Assembly (NCBI GenBank): GCA_000023405.1
Contig: CP001643.1
Location: 434,001-498,000, forward strand
Direction of reading: 5' to 3'
Source of the DNA: Brachybacterium faecium DSM 4810
Lineage (GTDB): Bacteria > Actinomycetota > Actinomycetes > Actinomycetales > Dermabacteraceae
DNA length: 64,000 nt
Shown here: in pieces, positions 42,995-52,012 of the stretch
Numbering within the stretch: the stretch's first letter is position 1
Layout of the letters: each line of letters begins with the position of its first letter
Translations under genes and position numbers: made by a program
The notes under the pieces: generated by a model
The model's input: only the letters and a program-made list of their open reading frames with translations
Database searches by the model: none
Told to the model about the DNA's origin: nothing

Positions 42995-44344
42995 CTACTC
43001 CCCGAGACTCGAGAGGTTCTGGTAGTCGGTCTGCGCTTGGCTCTGTGCGTCTCCGACCTCGAGGATGCCGTCCCAGACCTGGGCGACGAGCGCATTGCCC
43101 ACCGTGTACATGTACGCGGGGATCTCTTCGACGAGATCGGAGTTCTGGGACTGTGCGAGAACCCCCTGGGCGTGCTCGTCGTCAGCGAGACCCTTGATGC
43201 TCGAGGAGAGTTCCGGGGTCAGTGCGGGAACCGCCCCGATGGAGGAGTAGAGCGCCTCGGCACCGGCGTCGGAGGCCATGAAATCGGCGAGGACGCGGGC
43301 TGCGGCCGGGTAGGGGGTGTAGCCGGAGACCACGGCGACCGACAGGCCGGCCAGGGAGAGCGCGGTGGAGCCGTCCGCGGCGGTGGGCAGCGTGGTGACC
43401 CCGTACTCGAACCCGAGGCTCTCGGCGGCTGGGTCGAAGTCACCGAAGGCCCAGGGGCCGGTGATGACGTATGGCGTCTCACCCTTGGCGAACTCGTTCT
43501 CGACGGAGTCGTAGGTCGCGTCAGCCGAGTTCACGTCCCAGATGTCCCGCAGGCTCGCGAAGTACTCGAGGCCGGCGGTCAGCTCGGAGGAATCGAGTTG
43601 AGGGTCCTCCAGGTCCCCGTCGGGATAGAGCCGCCAGCCGAGAGAGGACAGAACCGGATAGGCGTAGTACATCTCCCCAGCGAGGAATCGGATCGTCCAG
43701 GTGTTTGCGGCGCTGTCGTTGTAGCTCGCCGCGAGGTCGGTGATCTCTTCCCAGGTGGTGGCCGGCTCCTCGGAGCCGGTGAGGCTCTTCAGGAGGGTCC
43801 GGTTGTAGAACAGCGCGATCGATTCGGTCGCGATCGGCACGCCGTGCATGGCGCCTTCACGGCTGACGGCGGCGGCGAATACCGGGCCGGATCGCTCGGT
43901 GAGCGCGTCCTCGTACTGACCGATGGGTGCGGCCGTCCCGGCGTCGATGGCGCTGGAGAGCTGGTCGTACTGGAGCGTGAAGACATCGGCACCGCTGCCG
44001 GCTTCTCCATCGAGCGCCATGCGCTCGCCCGCATCGACCTTGGCGACGATCTCGACATCGATCTTCACGTCGGGGTGGACATCCTGGAACGCCGTGACGA
44101 TGGCGTCGCCGTATTCCTCGTACTCGACCCAGAGGGTCAGGGGCGCCTTGCCGGTGGCGACCTCCTCTTCCATTACGTAGCCCCCGCTGGCCTCGTCCCA
44201 CTCGAGGCCGCCGTCCGCCCCGCCCTCGGCGGGGGCTTCAGTGCAGGAGCTCAGGGCCGTGACCGCGGTGGCCCCGATCGCTGCGCCGCCGAGGATCATG
44301 CTCCGCCGGCTGGGGTGTCCGGTATGTCCTGATGAGTACGCCAT
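42995..44344 (-). CDS. ABC galacto-oligosaccharide-binding lipoprotein (GanS/MalE type)
   Basis: 449 aa. A twin-arginine lipoprotein leader is present: SRRSMILGGAAIG and lipobox LSSC near residue 34. The mature part resembles MalE/GanS: APLTLWVEYEEYGD, HGVPIATESIALFYNR and VITGPWAFGDFD. The ATG at 44344 has AAGGAG seven bases upstream. It heads the operon binding protein-permease-permease-GH53-GH53, controlled by the promoter and operator at 44447-44491. Confidence 0.92.
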   Translation of the reverse strand: MAYSSGHTGHPSRRSMILGGAAIGATAVTALSSCTEAPAEGGADGGLEWDEASGGYVMEEEVATGKAPLTLWVEYEEYGDAIVTAFQDVHPDVKIDVEIVAKVDAGERMALDGEAGSGADVFTLQYDQLSSAIDAGTAAPIGQYEDALTERSGPVFAAAVSREGAMHGVPIATESIALFYNRTLLKSLTGSEEPATTWEEITDLAASYNDSAANTWTIRFLAGEMYYAYPVLSSLGWRLYPDGDLEDPQLDSSELTAGLEYFASLRDIWDVNSADATYDSVENEFAKGETPYVITGPWAFGDFDPAAESLGFEYGVTTLPTAADGSTALSLAGLSVAVVSGYTPYPAAARVLADFMASDAGAEALYSSIGAVPALTPELSSSIKGLADDEHAQGVLAQSQNSDLVEEIPAYMYTVGNALVAQVWDGILEVGDAQSQAQTDYQNLSSLGE

Positions 44345-44446
44345 CGTCGCTCTCCTTCTGTTGCGGCCCTGCATCCTTGCGCGGCCTGTCGAGAAGCGGC
44401 CCCTCCCGTCTCGGGCCACCGGGTCAGCCAATGCATCGATGCCGTG

Positions 44447-44491
44447 ACTGTGATCGATTACAGTAAAAGGTCCCCGAGGTGGTCCTGTCAA
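44447..44491 (-). promoter_or_regulatory. Promoter and 18-bp LacI-type operator of the third importer operon
   Basis: On the minus strand a perfect -35 TTGACA (44491-44486) is followed 17-18 bases later by a weak -10 (TTTTAC/TTTACT), which overlaps the palindrome ACTGTAATCGATCACAGT (44464-44447). The palindrome differs at one base from the operator at 25097-25114, so the same LacI protein should bind both. The operator is at the start point, a classic repressor position. Confidence 0.8.
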
Positions 44492-44603
44492 GGTTCGTGT
44501 CGGGCCTGCAGTGCGGAAGTTTTTCCGCTCCGTGTCTGTGAACGATTCCGGCAAGTGGGTCGCCCGGCTTGTCCCGGCAGTCCTCCTGCGCTTGAGTGGG
44601 CGC

Positions 44604-45929
44604 ATGAGAGATGTTCACGCCCGGATCCGCCATCGGCGGCGCGACCTTTTGGCTGCTGGGGCAGCATTCCCGTTGGCCGCGCTCGGCCTCGCGGCCTGCG
44701 GCGGAGGTGACGGCCCCGATCCGGACCTGCGGGCCGACCTGCCCCGCGCCGAGGCGGGCCCGGCCCGGGATGCGGGCGACCTGGTCATCCCGTTCACCGC
44801 GACGCTGCTGGCCGCGATCGACCGGGCGCCCGCCAACGCCGTCTGCTCGCCGCTGTCGGCGCAGGTTGCGCTGGCCATGATCGGGATGGGCGCGGCCGGG
44901 AGCACCCGTGCGCAGATGGAGGAGGTGCTCGGCGGCCCCATGGACGAGCTCGCCGCCTCCGCCAACACGCTCGCCCAGGTGCTCGCCGCCGTCGGCGACC
45001 GAGAGCGTGAGCTCGCGAAGGAGGAGGCACCTGAACCGGCGACCGCCTCCCTGGTCAACGGCACCTGGGTGCAGGAGGGGATGGAGGTGCGCGAGCCGTT
45101 CCTGGAGGACCTCGCCACCTGGTTCGGCAGCGGCCTGTTCGAGGCGGATTTCGTCGATGAGGCCGCGCGCGAACAGGCCCGCGGCGAGATCAACGGCTGG
45201 GTCGCCGACTCCACGAACGACCTCGTCGAGGACATCGTCCCCGAGGGGGCGCTGACGAAGAGCACCCGGCTCGTCCTGGTCAACGCCCTGCATCTGAAGG
45301 CCGCCTGGCCGAAGAAGCTCACGCGCAGCGGCGGCACCTTCACCACCGCCGACGGCGAGGAGCTCAGCGCCGAGATGCTCGAGGGCAGCACCACCACCTG
45401 GTACGAGGACGAGGTGTGCCGCGCCACCTCCTTGGACACCTACGGCAAGGAGCTCGCCCTCGCCCTCGTCCAGCCCACCGGCGACCTCGATGAGGTGCTC
45501 GACGCCTGGGCGACGTCGGCCGACGCTCCCGATGCCGGCCTCGGGGCGCTGCTCGCCGGGCTCGAGGACTCCGAGTCCCGCACCCGGCTGAGCGTGCCGG
45601 CGCTGGACGTCGGCTGGGGTGCCTCGCTCACCCCCACGCTGCAGCAGCTCGGCATGGCCGAGGCCTTCAGCGGCGGCGCAGACTTCTCCGGCGTCACCGG
45701 CGAGGGCGGCCTGGCCGTCGACGACGTGCTGCAGAAGGCGGTGCTCACGATCGACGAGGAGGGGATGGAGGCCGCTGCGGCCACCGTCGTGGGCGTCGGC
45801 GCGGTCTCCGCCCCCCTCGACGAGCACGAGCTGGTGCTGGACCGGCCCTTCCTGGTGATCGCCTACGAGCTGACCACGCTCGCTCCGCTCGTCGTCGGCT
45901 GGATCGGGGATCCGACGCAGACCCGCTGA
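44604..45929 (+). CDS. Serpin, lipid-anchored serine protease inhibitor
   Basis: 441 aa. The leader has IRHRRRDLLAAGAAF and lipobox LAAC (Cys32), so the protein should be exported and anchored. The rest is a full serpin fold: NAVCSPLSAQVALAMIGMGA (helix B region), LVNALHLKAAWPKK and the reactive-loop hinge DEEGMEAAAATVVGVGAVSA before the final strands RPFLVIAYEL. The small hinge residues are those of inhibitory serpins. The likely P1-P1' bond lies around GAVSA, so elastase-like proteases are possible targets. The ribosome site is weak; a GTG at 44511 is a less likely start. Serpins are rare in bacteria. Confidence 0.9.
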   Translation: MRDVHARIRHRRRDLLAAGAAFPLAALGLAACGGGDGPDPDLRADLPRAEAGPARDAGDLVIPFTATLLAAIDRAPANAVCSPLSAQVALAMIGMGAAGSTRAQMEEVLGGPMDELAASANTLAQVLAAVGDRERELAKEEAPEPATASLVNGTWVQEGMEVREPFLEDLATWFGSGLFEADFVDEAAREQARGEINGWVADSTNDLVEDIVPEGALTKSTRLVLVNALHLKAAWPKKLTRSGGTFTTADGEELSAEMLEGSTTTWYEDEVCRATSLDTYGKELALALVQPTGDLDEVLDAWATSADAPDAGLGALLAGLEDSESRTRLSVPALDVGWGASLTPTLQQLGMAEAFSGGADFSGVTGEGGLAVDDVLQKAVLTIDEEGMEAAAATVVGVGAVSAPLDEHELVLDRPFLVIAYELTTLAPLVVGWIGDPTQTR

Positions 45930-46078
45930 TCAGCCGGTGCCGCAGGGCTGTCCCTCATCCTGCCAGGGGCGATGTCCCTCGGCGGCCGACGGCGCCACCC
46001 GACGGGCCCGGCCGGCGGGCCCGGCCGACGAGCCCGCCCGACGAACGTGCCGCCCGGGCGGAGACCTGACACACTGAC

Positions 46079-46092
46079 GTAAGACGTTTTAC
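46079..46092. promoter_or_regulatory. LacI-like operator upstream of GH35 gene
   Basis: GTAAGACGTTTTAC is an inverted repeat with one mismatched pair and a central CG, 18 bp before the GH35 start codon. That position would block transcription start or elongation. The half-site GTAAAA also occurs in the sites at 52016 and, less exactly, 52037, so these may share a regulator distinct from that of the 18-bp operators. Confidence 0.6.
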
Positions 46093-46110
46093 ACGAGAGG
46101 ACTCCGCACG

Positions 46111-48006
46111 ATGCCCGCTCTGCTCCAGCCCACCCCCGACGGCTTCCTGCGCGCCGGGGATCCGCACCTGATCGTCTCCGGCGCCCTGCACTACTTCCGC
46201 ATCCATCCCGAGCAATGGCGGGACCGTCTGCGCCGTCTGGTCGTGATGGGCTGCAACACCGTGGAGACCTACGTGGCCTGGAACATCCACCAGCCCTCCC
46301 GCGAGGTCACCACCTTCGAGGGGTTCGCGGACCTGGGCCGCTTCCTGGACATCGCCGCCGAGGAGGGGCTGGACGCGATCGTGCGGCCCGGCCCGTACAT
46401 CTGCGCCGAGTGGGAGAACGGCGGCTTCCCCGGCTGGATCCTCGCCGACCGCAATCTGCGCCTGCGCAACCGCAATGCCGCCTACCTGCAGCTGGTCGAC
46501 GCCTGGTTCGACCAGCTGATCCCGGTGATCGCGCAGCGTCAGGCCGGCCGCGGCGGGAACGTGGTGATGGTGCAGGTGGAGAACGAGTACGGCAGCTTCG
46601 GAGACGACACGGCGTACCTCGCGCACCTGCGCGACGGCCTCGTCGCGCGCGGCATCGAGGAGCTGCTGGTCACCTCGGACGGTCCGGCGCGGATGTGGCT
46701 GACCGGCGGCACCGTCGACGGGGCGCTCGGCACGGTGAACTTCGGCTCCCGCACCCTGGAGGTGCTGGCGATGGCCGAGCGGGAGCTGCCCGACCAGCCG
46801 CAGATGTGCATGGAGTTCTGGAACGGCTGGTTCGACCACTGGGGCGAGGAGCATCACGAGCGCACCGGCGGCGACGCGGCCGGCGAGCTCGCCGACATGC
46901 TCGAGCACGGCATGAGCGTGAACTTCTACATGGCCCACGGCGGCACGAACTTCGGGATGCAGGCCGGTGCCAACCACGACGGCACGCTGCAGCCCACCAC
47001 CACCAGCTACGACTACGACGCCCCGATCGCCGAGAACGGCGCACTGACCGACAAGTTCCGTGCCTTCCGCGAGGTGGTCGCCGCGCACCGCGAGCTGCCC
47101 GCGTACGAGGAGCATCTCGCGCAGCTCGGACTGGACGCGCAGCCGGCGACCCTGCCGGCCGGTGACGTCCCCATCGAGAAGGTCGTCTCCCTGCGCGGCA
47201 CCGAGCGCTTCACCCGCAGCGCCGAGGTGCACCCGATGCCGCCGGCCTTCGAGGACCTCGGTCTCGAGCGCGGCCTGCTGCGCCTGTCCCGGGAGATCGA
47301 GATCGCCCGCAGCGACCGCGAGGGCTGGCCCGCGATCACGCCGCTGAAGCTCTACGACCTGCACGACCGGGCCTGGGTGTACATCGACGGGATCTACGCC
47401 GGCGCCGCCGGTCTGGACCCGGCGCAGGCCGGTCTCCCTCTCGCCGAGCGCACCGACGCCACCGACCCGGCCCTCGTCGAGCTCGCCCATCTCGCGGACC
47501 GACTGCTGCCGGAGGGCGGCCGCCGCACGGTGCGCCTGGAGATCCTGGTCGAGAACCTGGGCCGGGTGAACTTCGGCCCCCGCCTCGGAGAGCGCAAGGG
47601 CATCCTCGGCGGCGTCTGGCAGACCATCCGCTTCCTCAACGACTGGGAGGCGGACGCCTGGCCCCTCGAGGAGATGGGGGAGGAGCTCGCCGCGCTGCTC
47701 GAGGCCGCGCCCGCGCTCGACGACGGGGCCGACGAGGACGCCCTGCCGGTGCTGGTCGGCGCCTCTTTCGACGCAGAGTCACCGACGGACACCTTCCTCG
47801 ACGTCTCCGGCGCCGGGCACGGCGTCGCCTACGTCAACGGCTTCTGCGTGGGCCGGTACTGGAACATCGGACCGCAGCAGAGCCTGTACGTGCCGGCGCC
47901 GCTGGTGCGCGCGGGCCGCAACGAGGTGCTGCTGCTGGACCTCGAGAAGCGGCCCACCTCGCTGGCCCTGCTCACGCAGCACGTGTTCGCGACGCCGGGC
48001 GCCTGA
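46111..48006 (+). CDS. GH35 beta-galactosidase
   Basis: 631 aa. The catalytic barrel spans about 1-330, with the acid/base E159 in VQVENEYGSF and the nucleophile E235 in CMEFWNGWFDHWG; NFYMAHGGTNFG and TTSYDYDAPI are further GH35 hallmarks. Two jelly-roll domains follow, ending near GFCVGRYWNIGPQQSLYVPAPL. There is no leader, so it works inside the cell on imported galactosides. AGAGGAC precedes the ATG. It stands alone between the serpin gene and a converging ABC operon. Confidence 0.95.
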   Translation: MPALLQPTPDGFLRAGDPHLIVSGALHYFRIHPEQWRDRLRRLVVMGCNTVETYVAWNIHQPSREVTTFEGFADLGRFLDIAAEEGLDAIVRPGPYICAEWENGGFPGWILADRNLRLRNRNAAYLQLVDAWFDQLIPVIAQRQAGRGGNVVMVQVENEYGSFGDDTAYLAHLRDGLVARGIEELLVTSDGPARMWLTGGTVDGALGTVNFGSRTLEVLAMAERELPDQPQMCMEFWNGWFDHWGEEHHERTGGDAAGELADMLEHGMSVNFYMAHGGTNFGMQAGANHDGTLQPTTTSYDYDAPIAENGALTDKFRAFREVVAAHRELPAYEEHLAQLGLDAQPATLPAGDVPIEKVVSLRGTERFTRSAEVHPMPPAFEDLGLERGLLRLSREIEIARSDREGWPAITPLKLYDLHDRAWVYIDGIYAGAAGLDPAQAGLPLAERTDATDPALVELAHLADRLLPEGGRRTVRLEILVENLGRVNFGPRLGERKGILGGVWQTIRFLNDWEADAWPLEEMGEELAALLEAAPALDDGADEDALPVLVGASFDAESPTDTFLDVSGAGHGVAYVNGFCVGRYWNIGPQQSLYVPAPLVRAGRNEVLLLDLEKRPTSLALLTQHVFATPGA

Positions 48007-48120
48007 GCCCCACCGCAGAGCCGCAGACGCCGACGGGCGGCCGGGACGGGGCCCGTGCAACGGCTGCCCCTGCTGGTCGGGCCGCAGCCACCGTCGCCCC
48101 CTGCCGGAGGCGCCGTGACG

Positions 48121-48160
48121 CGCCGCAGGCCCGGCCGGTCCTCCGGTCGGGCCTGCGGCG
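48121..48160. terminator. Bidirectional hairpin terminator
   Basis: 18-bp arms CGCCGCAGGCCCGGCCGG (48121-48138) and 48143-48160 with a 4-base loop; the single non-Watson-Crick pair is a G-T, which is a wobble in the RNA. It lies between the converging GH35 and fourth-importer genes. No long T tract follows. Confidence 0.8.
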
Positions 48161-48178
48161 TCGAGTGCGGTGCTCAGG

Positions 48179-49822
48179 TCACAGCGAGCTGCTCGGGGTG
48201 ACCGGGACGTCGTCCGGCAGCACCTCGGCGTACTCCTCGAGGATCTTCAGGCCGCCGCCCTCCTCCCACTCCTTGACCGCAGACTTGAAATCGTCGATCG
48301 TCTTGCGGCCCTGGATGACGTCGTTGCGGACGTCGCTGAGGCGTGTGCTCAGTTCGGTGCCCTTGGCGGAGCTGGTGTCCGAGTAGAGGCCGTTGGTGGG
48401 ACGGCGCATCATCAGCTCGAGCAGCTCCTCCTCCTTGCCGTAGATGTATTCGGAGTCGCTGGGGATGGGGTTGTAGATGACACCCTCGCCCGCAGTCATG
48501 ATGTTCAGGGCGCTCACCAGGCCCGGCACCTCGGCGTCGGCATCTCCGATCGCCACGTAGTTGCCGTCCTCGATCTCGTAGTCCTTGCCCTCCGTGCCGT
48601 AGTTCTTCTGCACGTACTCGACGGTGCCGAACGGGGCGGAGAGCCAGTTCACGAGGTCCAGCAGCTCTCTCACCTTCGCCTCGTCGTCGGTCTTCTTGAA
48701 CGGGGTGAAGCCGACCGTCCCGTAGCCCATGTTGTAGAACGGCCGGCGGCCCTCGACGGCCGAGAACGGGACCATGATGTCCGCGAGCAGCTCGGAGTTG
48801 TACTGCCGGTATTCGGTGGCTCCGCGCGGACCGACCGAGACCAGCGCCGCGATGGAGCCGTTGGCGAAGTCCTGGGCGGTCTCGGCATGGTTGAGGTCGG
48901 GGTAGAACGCACCCGCGGCGAAGACCTTCTGCGCGTACTCCAGGGTCTCGAGGTACTCATCGAGCTGGTGGGCCGCCGTCAGGGTGCGGTCCTCGTTGAC
49001 CCGGTACTGGTTCGGCACCCCGAACCACTGGGAGAACATGTGGAAGGCATTGGGCAGGAACGGCTCCAGGGCCCAGCGCTTGCCGGGGATGAGGATCTCC
49101 TTGCACTTGTCCAGGAACTCCTCGGCGCTGCTGGCCTGGAAGCCGTCGACCTCGTCCCACACCGAGGGATTGCCGAGGTACACCTGGCCGAAGGGGGTCG
49201 AGGGGATCGGTGCACCCCAGATCTTGCCGTTGACGACGGCCGTGCGCCACGAGCCCGGGGTGAGGGCGGCGAGGTTCGGGTACTCCAGCACGGCGTCGCC
49301 CGAGAGGTATTCGGTGAGGTCGACGAACTGGGATTCGAGCATCGGGCCGATGTTCGGGATGCCCTGGTTCGGCGGCACCCACATCATGTCCGGCAGGTCG
49401 CCGGAGGCGAGGATCGTCGCGAACTTCTCCGGGTAGGAATCGATCGCGATGTCGAGACTCAGCGTGCCGCCGAGTGCCTCGTTCAGCCGGCCCCACATCC
49501 CGTTGCTGTCCATCGGGGTGGGCGGAGTGGCGAAGGTCTGCGTGAGCGCCGTGACCTCACCGGAGGTGATCGGCTTGGCGTCGGTGGTCTGGACCAGCTC
49601 CTCCGGCGCCTTGAGGAACACGTTGTGCAGGCCCTCCTCGTTGCCGGGGAGGTCCGGGGTCAGGGCGTCGAGCGGCTGGTACGTCGGCAGCTCCAGATTC
49701 GCGGAGGCTTCAGCGCCACCGCTCTGGCTCGCGCTCCCGCTGCCACAGGCAGCGGCGCCTGCAGCGACGGTCGCCGCCCCGGTGAGGGCGAAGAGGTCGC
49801 GGCGTCGGATCTCGAAACGCAT
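48179..49822 (-). CDS. Large ABC solute-binding lipoprotein (LplA type), fourth importer
   Basis: 547 aa, the size of the LplA/YtcQ group rather than of MalE. Leader: IRRRDLFALTGAATVAAG with twin arginines and lipobox AAAC near residue 25. The mature part has WVPPNQGIPNIGP, NGKIWGAPIPS and GYGTVGFTPFKKTDDEAKV, typical of this group, which binds oligosaccharides from plant glycans. The ATG at 49822 has AAAGGAA upstream. It is the last gene of a permease-permease-binding protein operon. Confidence 0.9.
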   Translation of the reverse strand: MRFEIRRRDLFALTGAATVAAGAAACGSGSASQSGGAEASANLELPTYQPLDALTPDLPGNEEGLHNVFLKAPEELVQTTDAKPITSGEVTALTQTFATPPTPMDSNGMWGRLNEALGGTLSLDIAIDSYPEKFATILASGDLPDMMWVPPNQGIPNIGPMLESQFVDLTEYLSGDAVLEYPNLAALTPGSWRTAVVNGKIWGAPIPSTPFGQVYLGNPSVWDEVDGFQASSAEEFLDKCKEILIPGKRWALEPFLPNAFHMFSQWFGVPNQYRVNEDRTLTAAHQLDEYLETLEYAQKVFAAGAFYPDLNHAETAQDFANGSIAALVSVGPRGATEYRQYNSELLADIMVPFSAVEGRRPFYNMGYGTVGFTPFKKTDDEAKVRELLDLVNWLSAPFGTVEYVQKNYGTEGKDYEIEDGNYVAIGDADAEVPGLVSALNIMTAGEGVIYNPIPSDSEYIYGKEEELLELMMRRPTNGLYSDTSSAKGTELSTRLSDVRNDVIQGRKTIDDFKSAVKEWEEGGGLKILEEYAEVLPDDVPVTPSSSL

Positions 49823-49880
49823 CCGGGATTCCTTTCGTGGGGGCGCCCCGTCGTGGGACACCTGGAGGGGGAGGGACAGG

Positions 49881-50864
49881 TCAGCCCTTGATGGCGCCGG
49901 TGATGACGCCCTTGGAGAAGTACTTCTGGAGGAACGGGTAGACCAGCACGATCGGAGCCAGCGCCACGACGACGACGGCCATCTTGATCGACTGCGGCGG
50001 CGGGGCCTGCTGGACACCCAGCTGGTCTGCCGTGAGCGAGGTGCCCTGGATCACATAGCTGCGCAGGATCATCTGGATCGGCCAGAGCGTCTGGTCGTTG
50101 ATGTAGAGCATCGCGTTGAAGAACGCGTTCCAGAACCCGACGGCGTAGAACAGGCCGATCACCGCGATGACCGCCTTGGACAGGGGCAGCACGATGGTTC
50201 GCAGGATCCGGAAGTCGCTGGCGCCGTCGATGCGAGCGGCTTCCGTGAGCTCGGAGGGGATGCCCATGAAGAAGGAGCGCATCACGATGAAGTTGAAGCC
50301 GGCGAAGACGCCCGGCAGGATCAATGACCAGATCGAGTTCAGCAGCCCCAGCTGCTTGATCATGAGGAACATCGGGATGAGGCCGGGGCTGAAGAACAGC
50401 GTCAGGATGATCGCCATCAGCATGAACTTGCCGCCGAGCACCGGGCGGCTCAGGGCGTAGGCCATGCAGATGGTCACGAACAGGGCCAGCAGGGTGCCGA
50501 CCACGGTGACGAAGACGCTGACCCCGAGGGAACGGAACACGAGGGGGCTGGCGAAGATCGTCTCGTAGGCCTCGAGCGTCGGATCTGTGGGGAACAGGAC
50601 GTAGCCGCCGGCGTCCCGGATCTGCTCGCCCGAGGCGAAGGACGTGGAGATCACCACCAGCATCGGCACGATGACGGACAGCGAGATCGCGACGATCACG
50701 AAGGTCTTCGCGATGGTCAGAGCGGTGCTCGGCTTCTCCATCCAGGCGGGGCGCGCCGACTGGCCGAAGGCGAAGCCCCAGAGCCGCTGATGGACCCCGC
50801 GCGGCCGGCGAGACGCGGCTCGGGAGGGAGCGGTGGGAGCGAGATTCTCGGAGGGTGTGGTCAC
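49881..50864 (-). CDS. ABC permease (LplC/YtcP type), fourth importer
   Basis: 327 aa, six spans after a basic 45-residue N-terminus. EAA loop: ELTEAARIDGASDFRILRTI; the C-terminus FLQKYFSKGVITGAIKG is a signature of YtcP-type permeases. The GTG start overlaps the previous permease stop by GTGA. It pairs with the permease at 50861. Confidence 0.92.
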   Translation of the reverse strand: MTTPSENLAPTAPSRAASRRPRGVHQRLWGFAFGQSARPAWMEKPSTALTIAKTFVIVAISLSVIVPMLVVISTSFASGEQIRDAGGYVLFPTDPTLEAYETIFASPLVFRSLGVSVFVTVVGTLLALFVTICMAYALSRPVLGGKFMLMAIILTLFFSPGLIPMFLMIKQLGLLNSIWSLILPGVFAGFNFIVMRSFFMGIPSELTEAARIDGASDFRILRTIVLPLSKAVIAVIGLFYAVGFWNAFFNAMLYINDQTLWPIQMILRSYVIQGTSLTADQLGVQQAPPPQSIKMAVVVVALAPIVLVYPFLQKYFSKGVITGAIKG

Positions 50865-51934
50865 TGGGGCCTCCCGCGGTAGATGCCGTCCTCACCGAGG
50901 AGGTGGGCGACCTTGTTGGCCAGGATGATGAGGATGGTGCCGACGACACCCTTGGCGAGTCCCGCCGCGGCACCGACCGACCAGTCGCCGCCGATGACGC
51001 CGGTGTAGTACGAGTAGGTGTCCAGCACTTCGGCGGTGTCCGCGCCGACGGCATCGCGCTGGAGGATGAACTGCTCGAAGCCGACGGTGAGGATCGAGCC
51101 GAGGTTCAGGATGAGCAGCAACACGATCACCGGGCGCATGCCGGGAAGGGTGATGTGCCAGGTACGGCGCACGCGGCCGGCGCCATCGGAGGCCGCGGAC
51201 TCGTAGAGCGACTGGTCGATCGATGCCAGGGCCGCGAGGAAGATGATCATCCCCCAGCCCGCGTCCTTCCAGGCGATCTCCGCGACGATCAGCAGTGCGA
51301 AGGAGTCCGAGTTGGTCATGAAGGGGATGGGATCGAGCCCGGAGCTGACCATCGCCTGGTTGATGAGGCCCGCGCCGCCGAGCATCTGCTGGAACAGCGC
51401 GATGACCAGCACCCAGGAGAGGAAGTGCGGCAGGTACACGATCGACTGGAACGCCTTGCGCAGCCGCTGGCTCATCATCGAGTCGACGATGAGCGCCAGC
51501 AGGATCGGCAGCGGGAAGAACAGCACGAGCTGGAACGCGGCGTAGACCAGCGTGTTGCGCAGCGCCAGCACGAAGCGGTCGTCCTGGAACAGCTCTGTGA
51601 ATTTCGAGAAGCCGACGAACGGCGCTTCGGTGATTTCGAGGTAGGGCTGGTAGTCCTGGAAGGCGATGACGTTGCCGAGGATCGGGATGTAGAAGAAGAA
51701 CAGCAGCGCCAGCGCGCCGGGGATCATCAGCACCAGCATCTGCCAGTCCCGGCGCAGTCGCGCACTCAGGGACTTCTTCGGCCGCCGGGGGCCCGACCGC
51801 ACGGACGTGCTCCCGGTTCGGGCCGCGGTGGGGCGGTCGGCGGATTCCGGTCCATCGGCGTTCGGCGGGAGCGCGGCGGCCTGCGCCGGTTCGCCGGGCG
51901 GCGCCACGGGCTGCACGGGGCTGCGTGTTGTCAC
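50861..51934 (-). CDS. ABC permease (LplB/YteP type), fourth importer
   Basis: 357 aa with six spans. The first 65 residues are Pro/Ala/Arg-rich. The EAA loop is SLYESAASDGAGRVRRTWHI, and YRGRPQ at the end is typical of YteP-like subunits. The frame is open far upstream, but the GTG at 51934 has GAGAGGA eight bases before it and follows the operator-bearing promoter, so it is preferred. First gene of the fourth importer operon. Confidence 0.9.
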   Translation of the reverse strand: MTTRSPVQPVAPPGEPAQAAALPPNADGPESADRPTAARTGSTSVRSGPRRPKKSLSARLRRDWQMLVLMIPGALALLFFFYIPILGNVIAFQDYQPYLEITEAPFVGFSKFTELFQDDRFVLALRNTLVYAAFQLVLFFPLPILLALIVDSMMSQRLRKAFQSIVYLPHFLSWVLVIALFQQMLGGAGLINQAMVSSGLDPIPFMTNSDSFALLIVAEIAWKDAGWGMIIFLAALASIDQSLYESAASDGAGRVRRTWHITLPGMRPVIVLLLILNLGSILTVGFEQFILQRDAVGADTAEVLDTYSYYTGVIGGDWSVGAAAGLAKGVVGTILIILANKVAHLLGEDGIYRGRPQ

Positions 51935-52012
51935 CAGCTGTGTCCTCTCGGTCAACCCTGACCAGGGGAGAGTGGAGCGCCATAAGCGGCGCTGCTTGAC
52001 AGGGTGCTCCAG

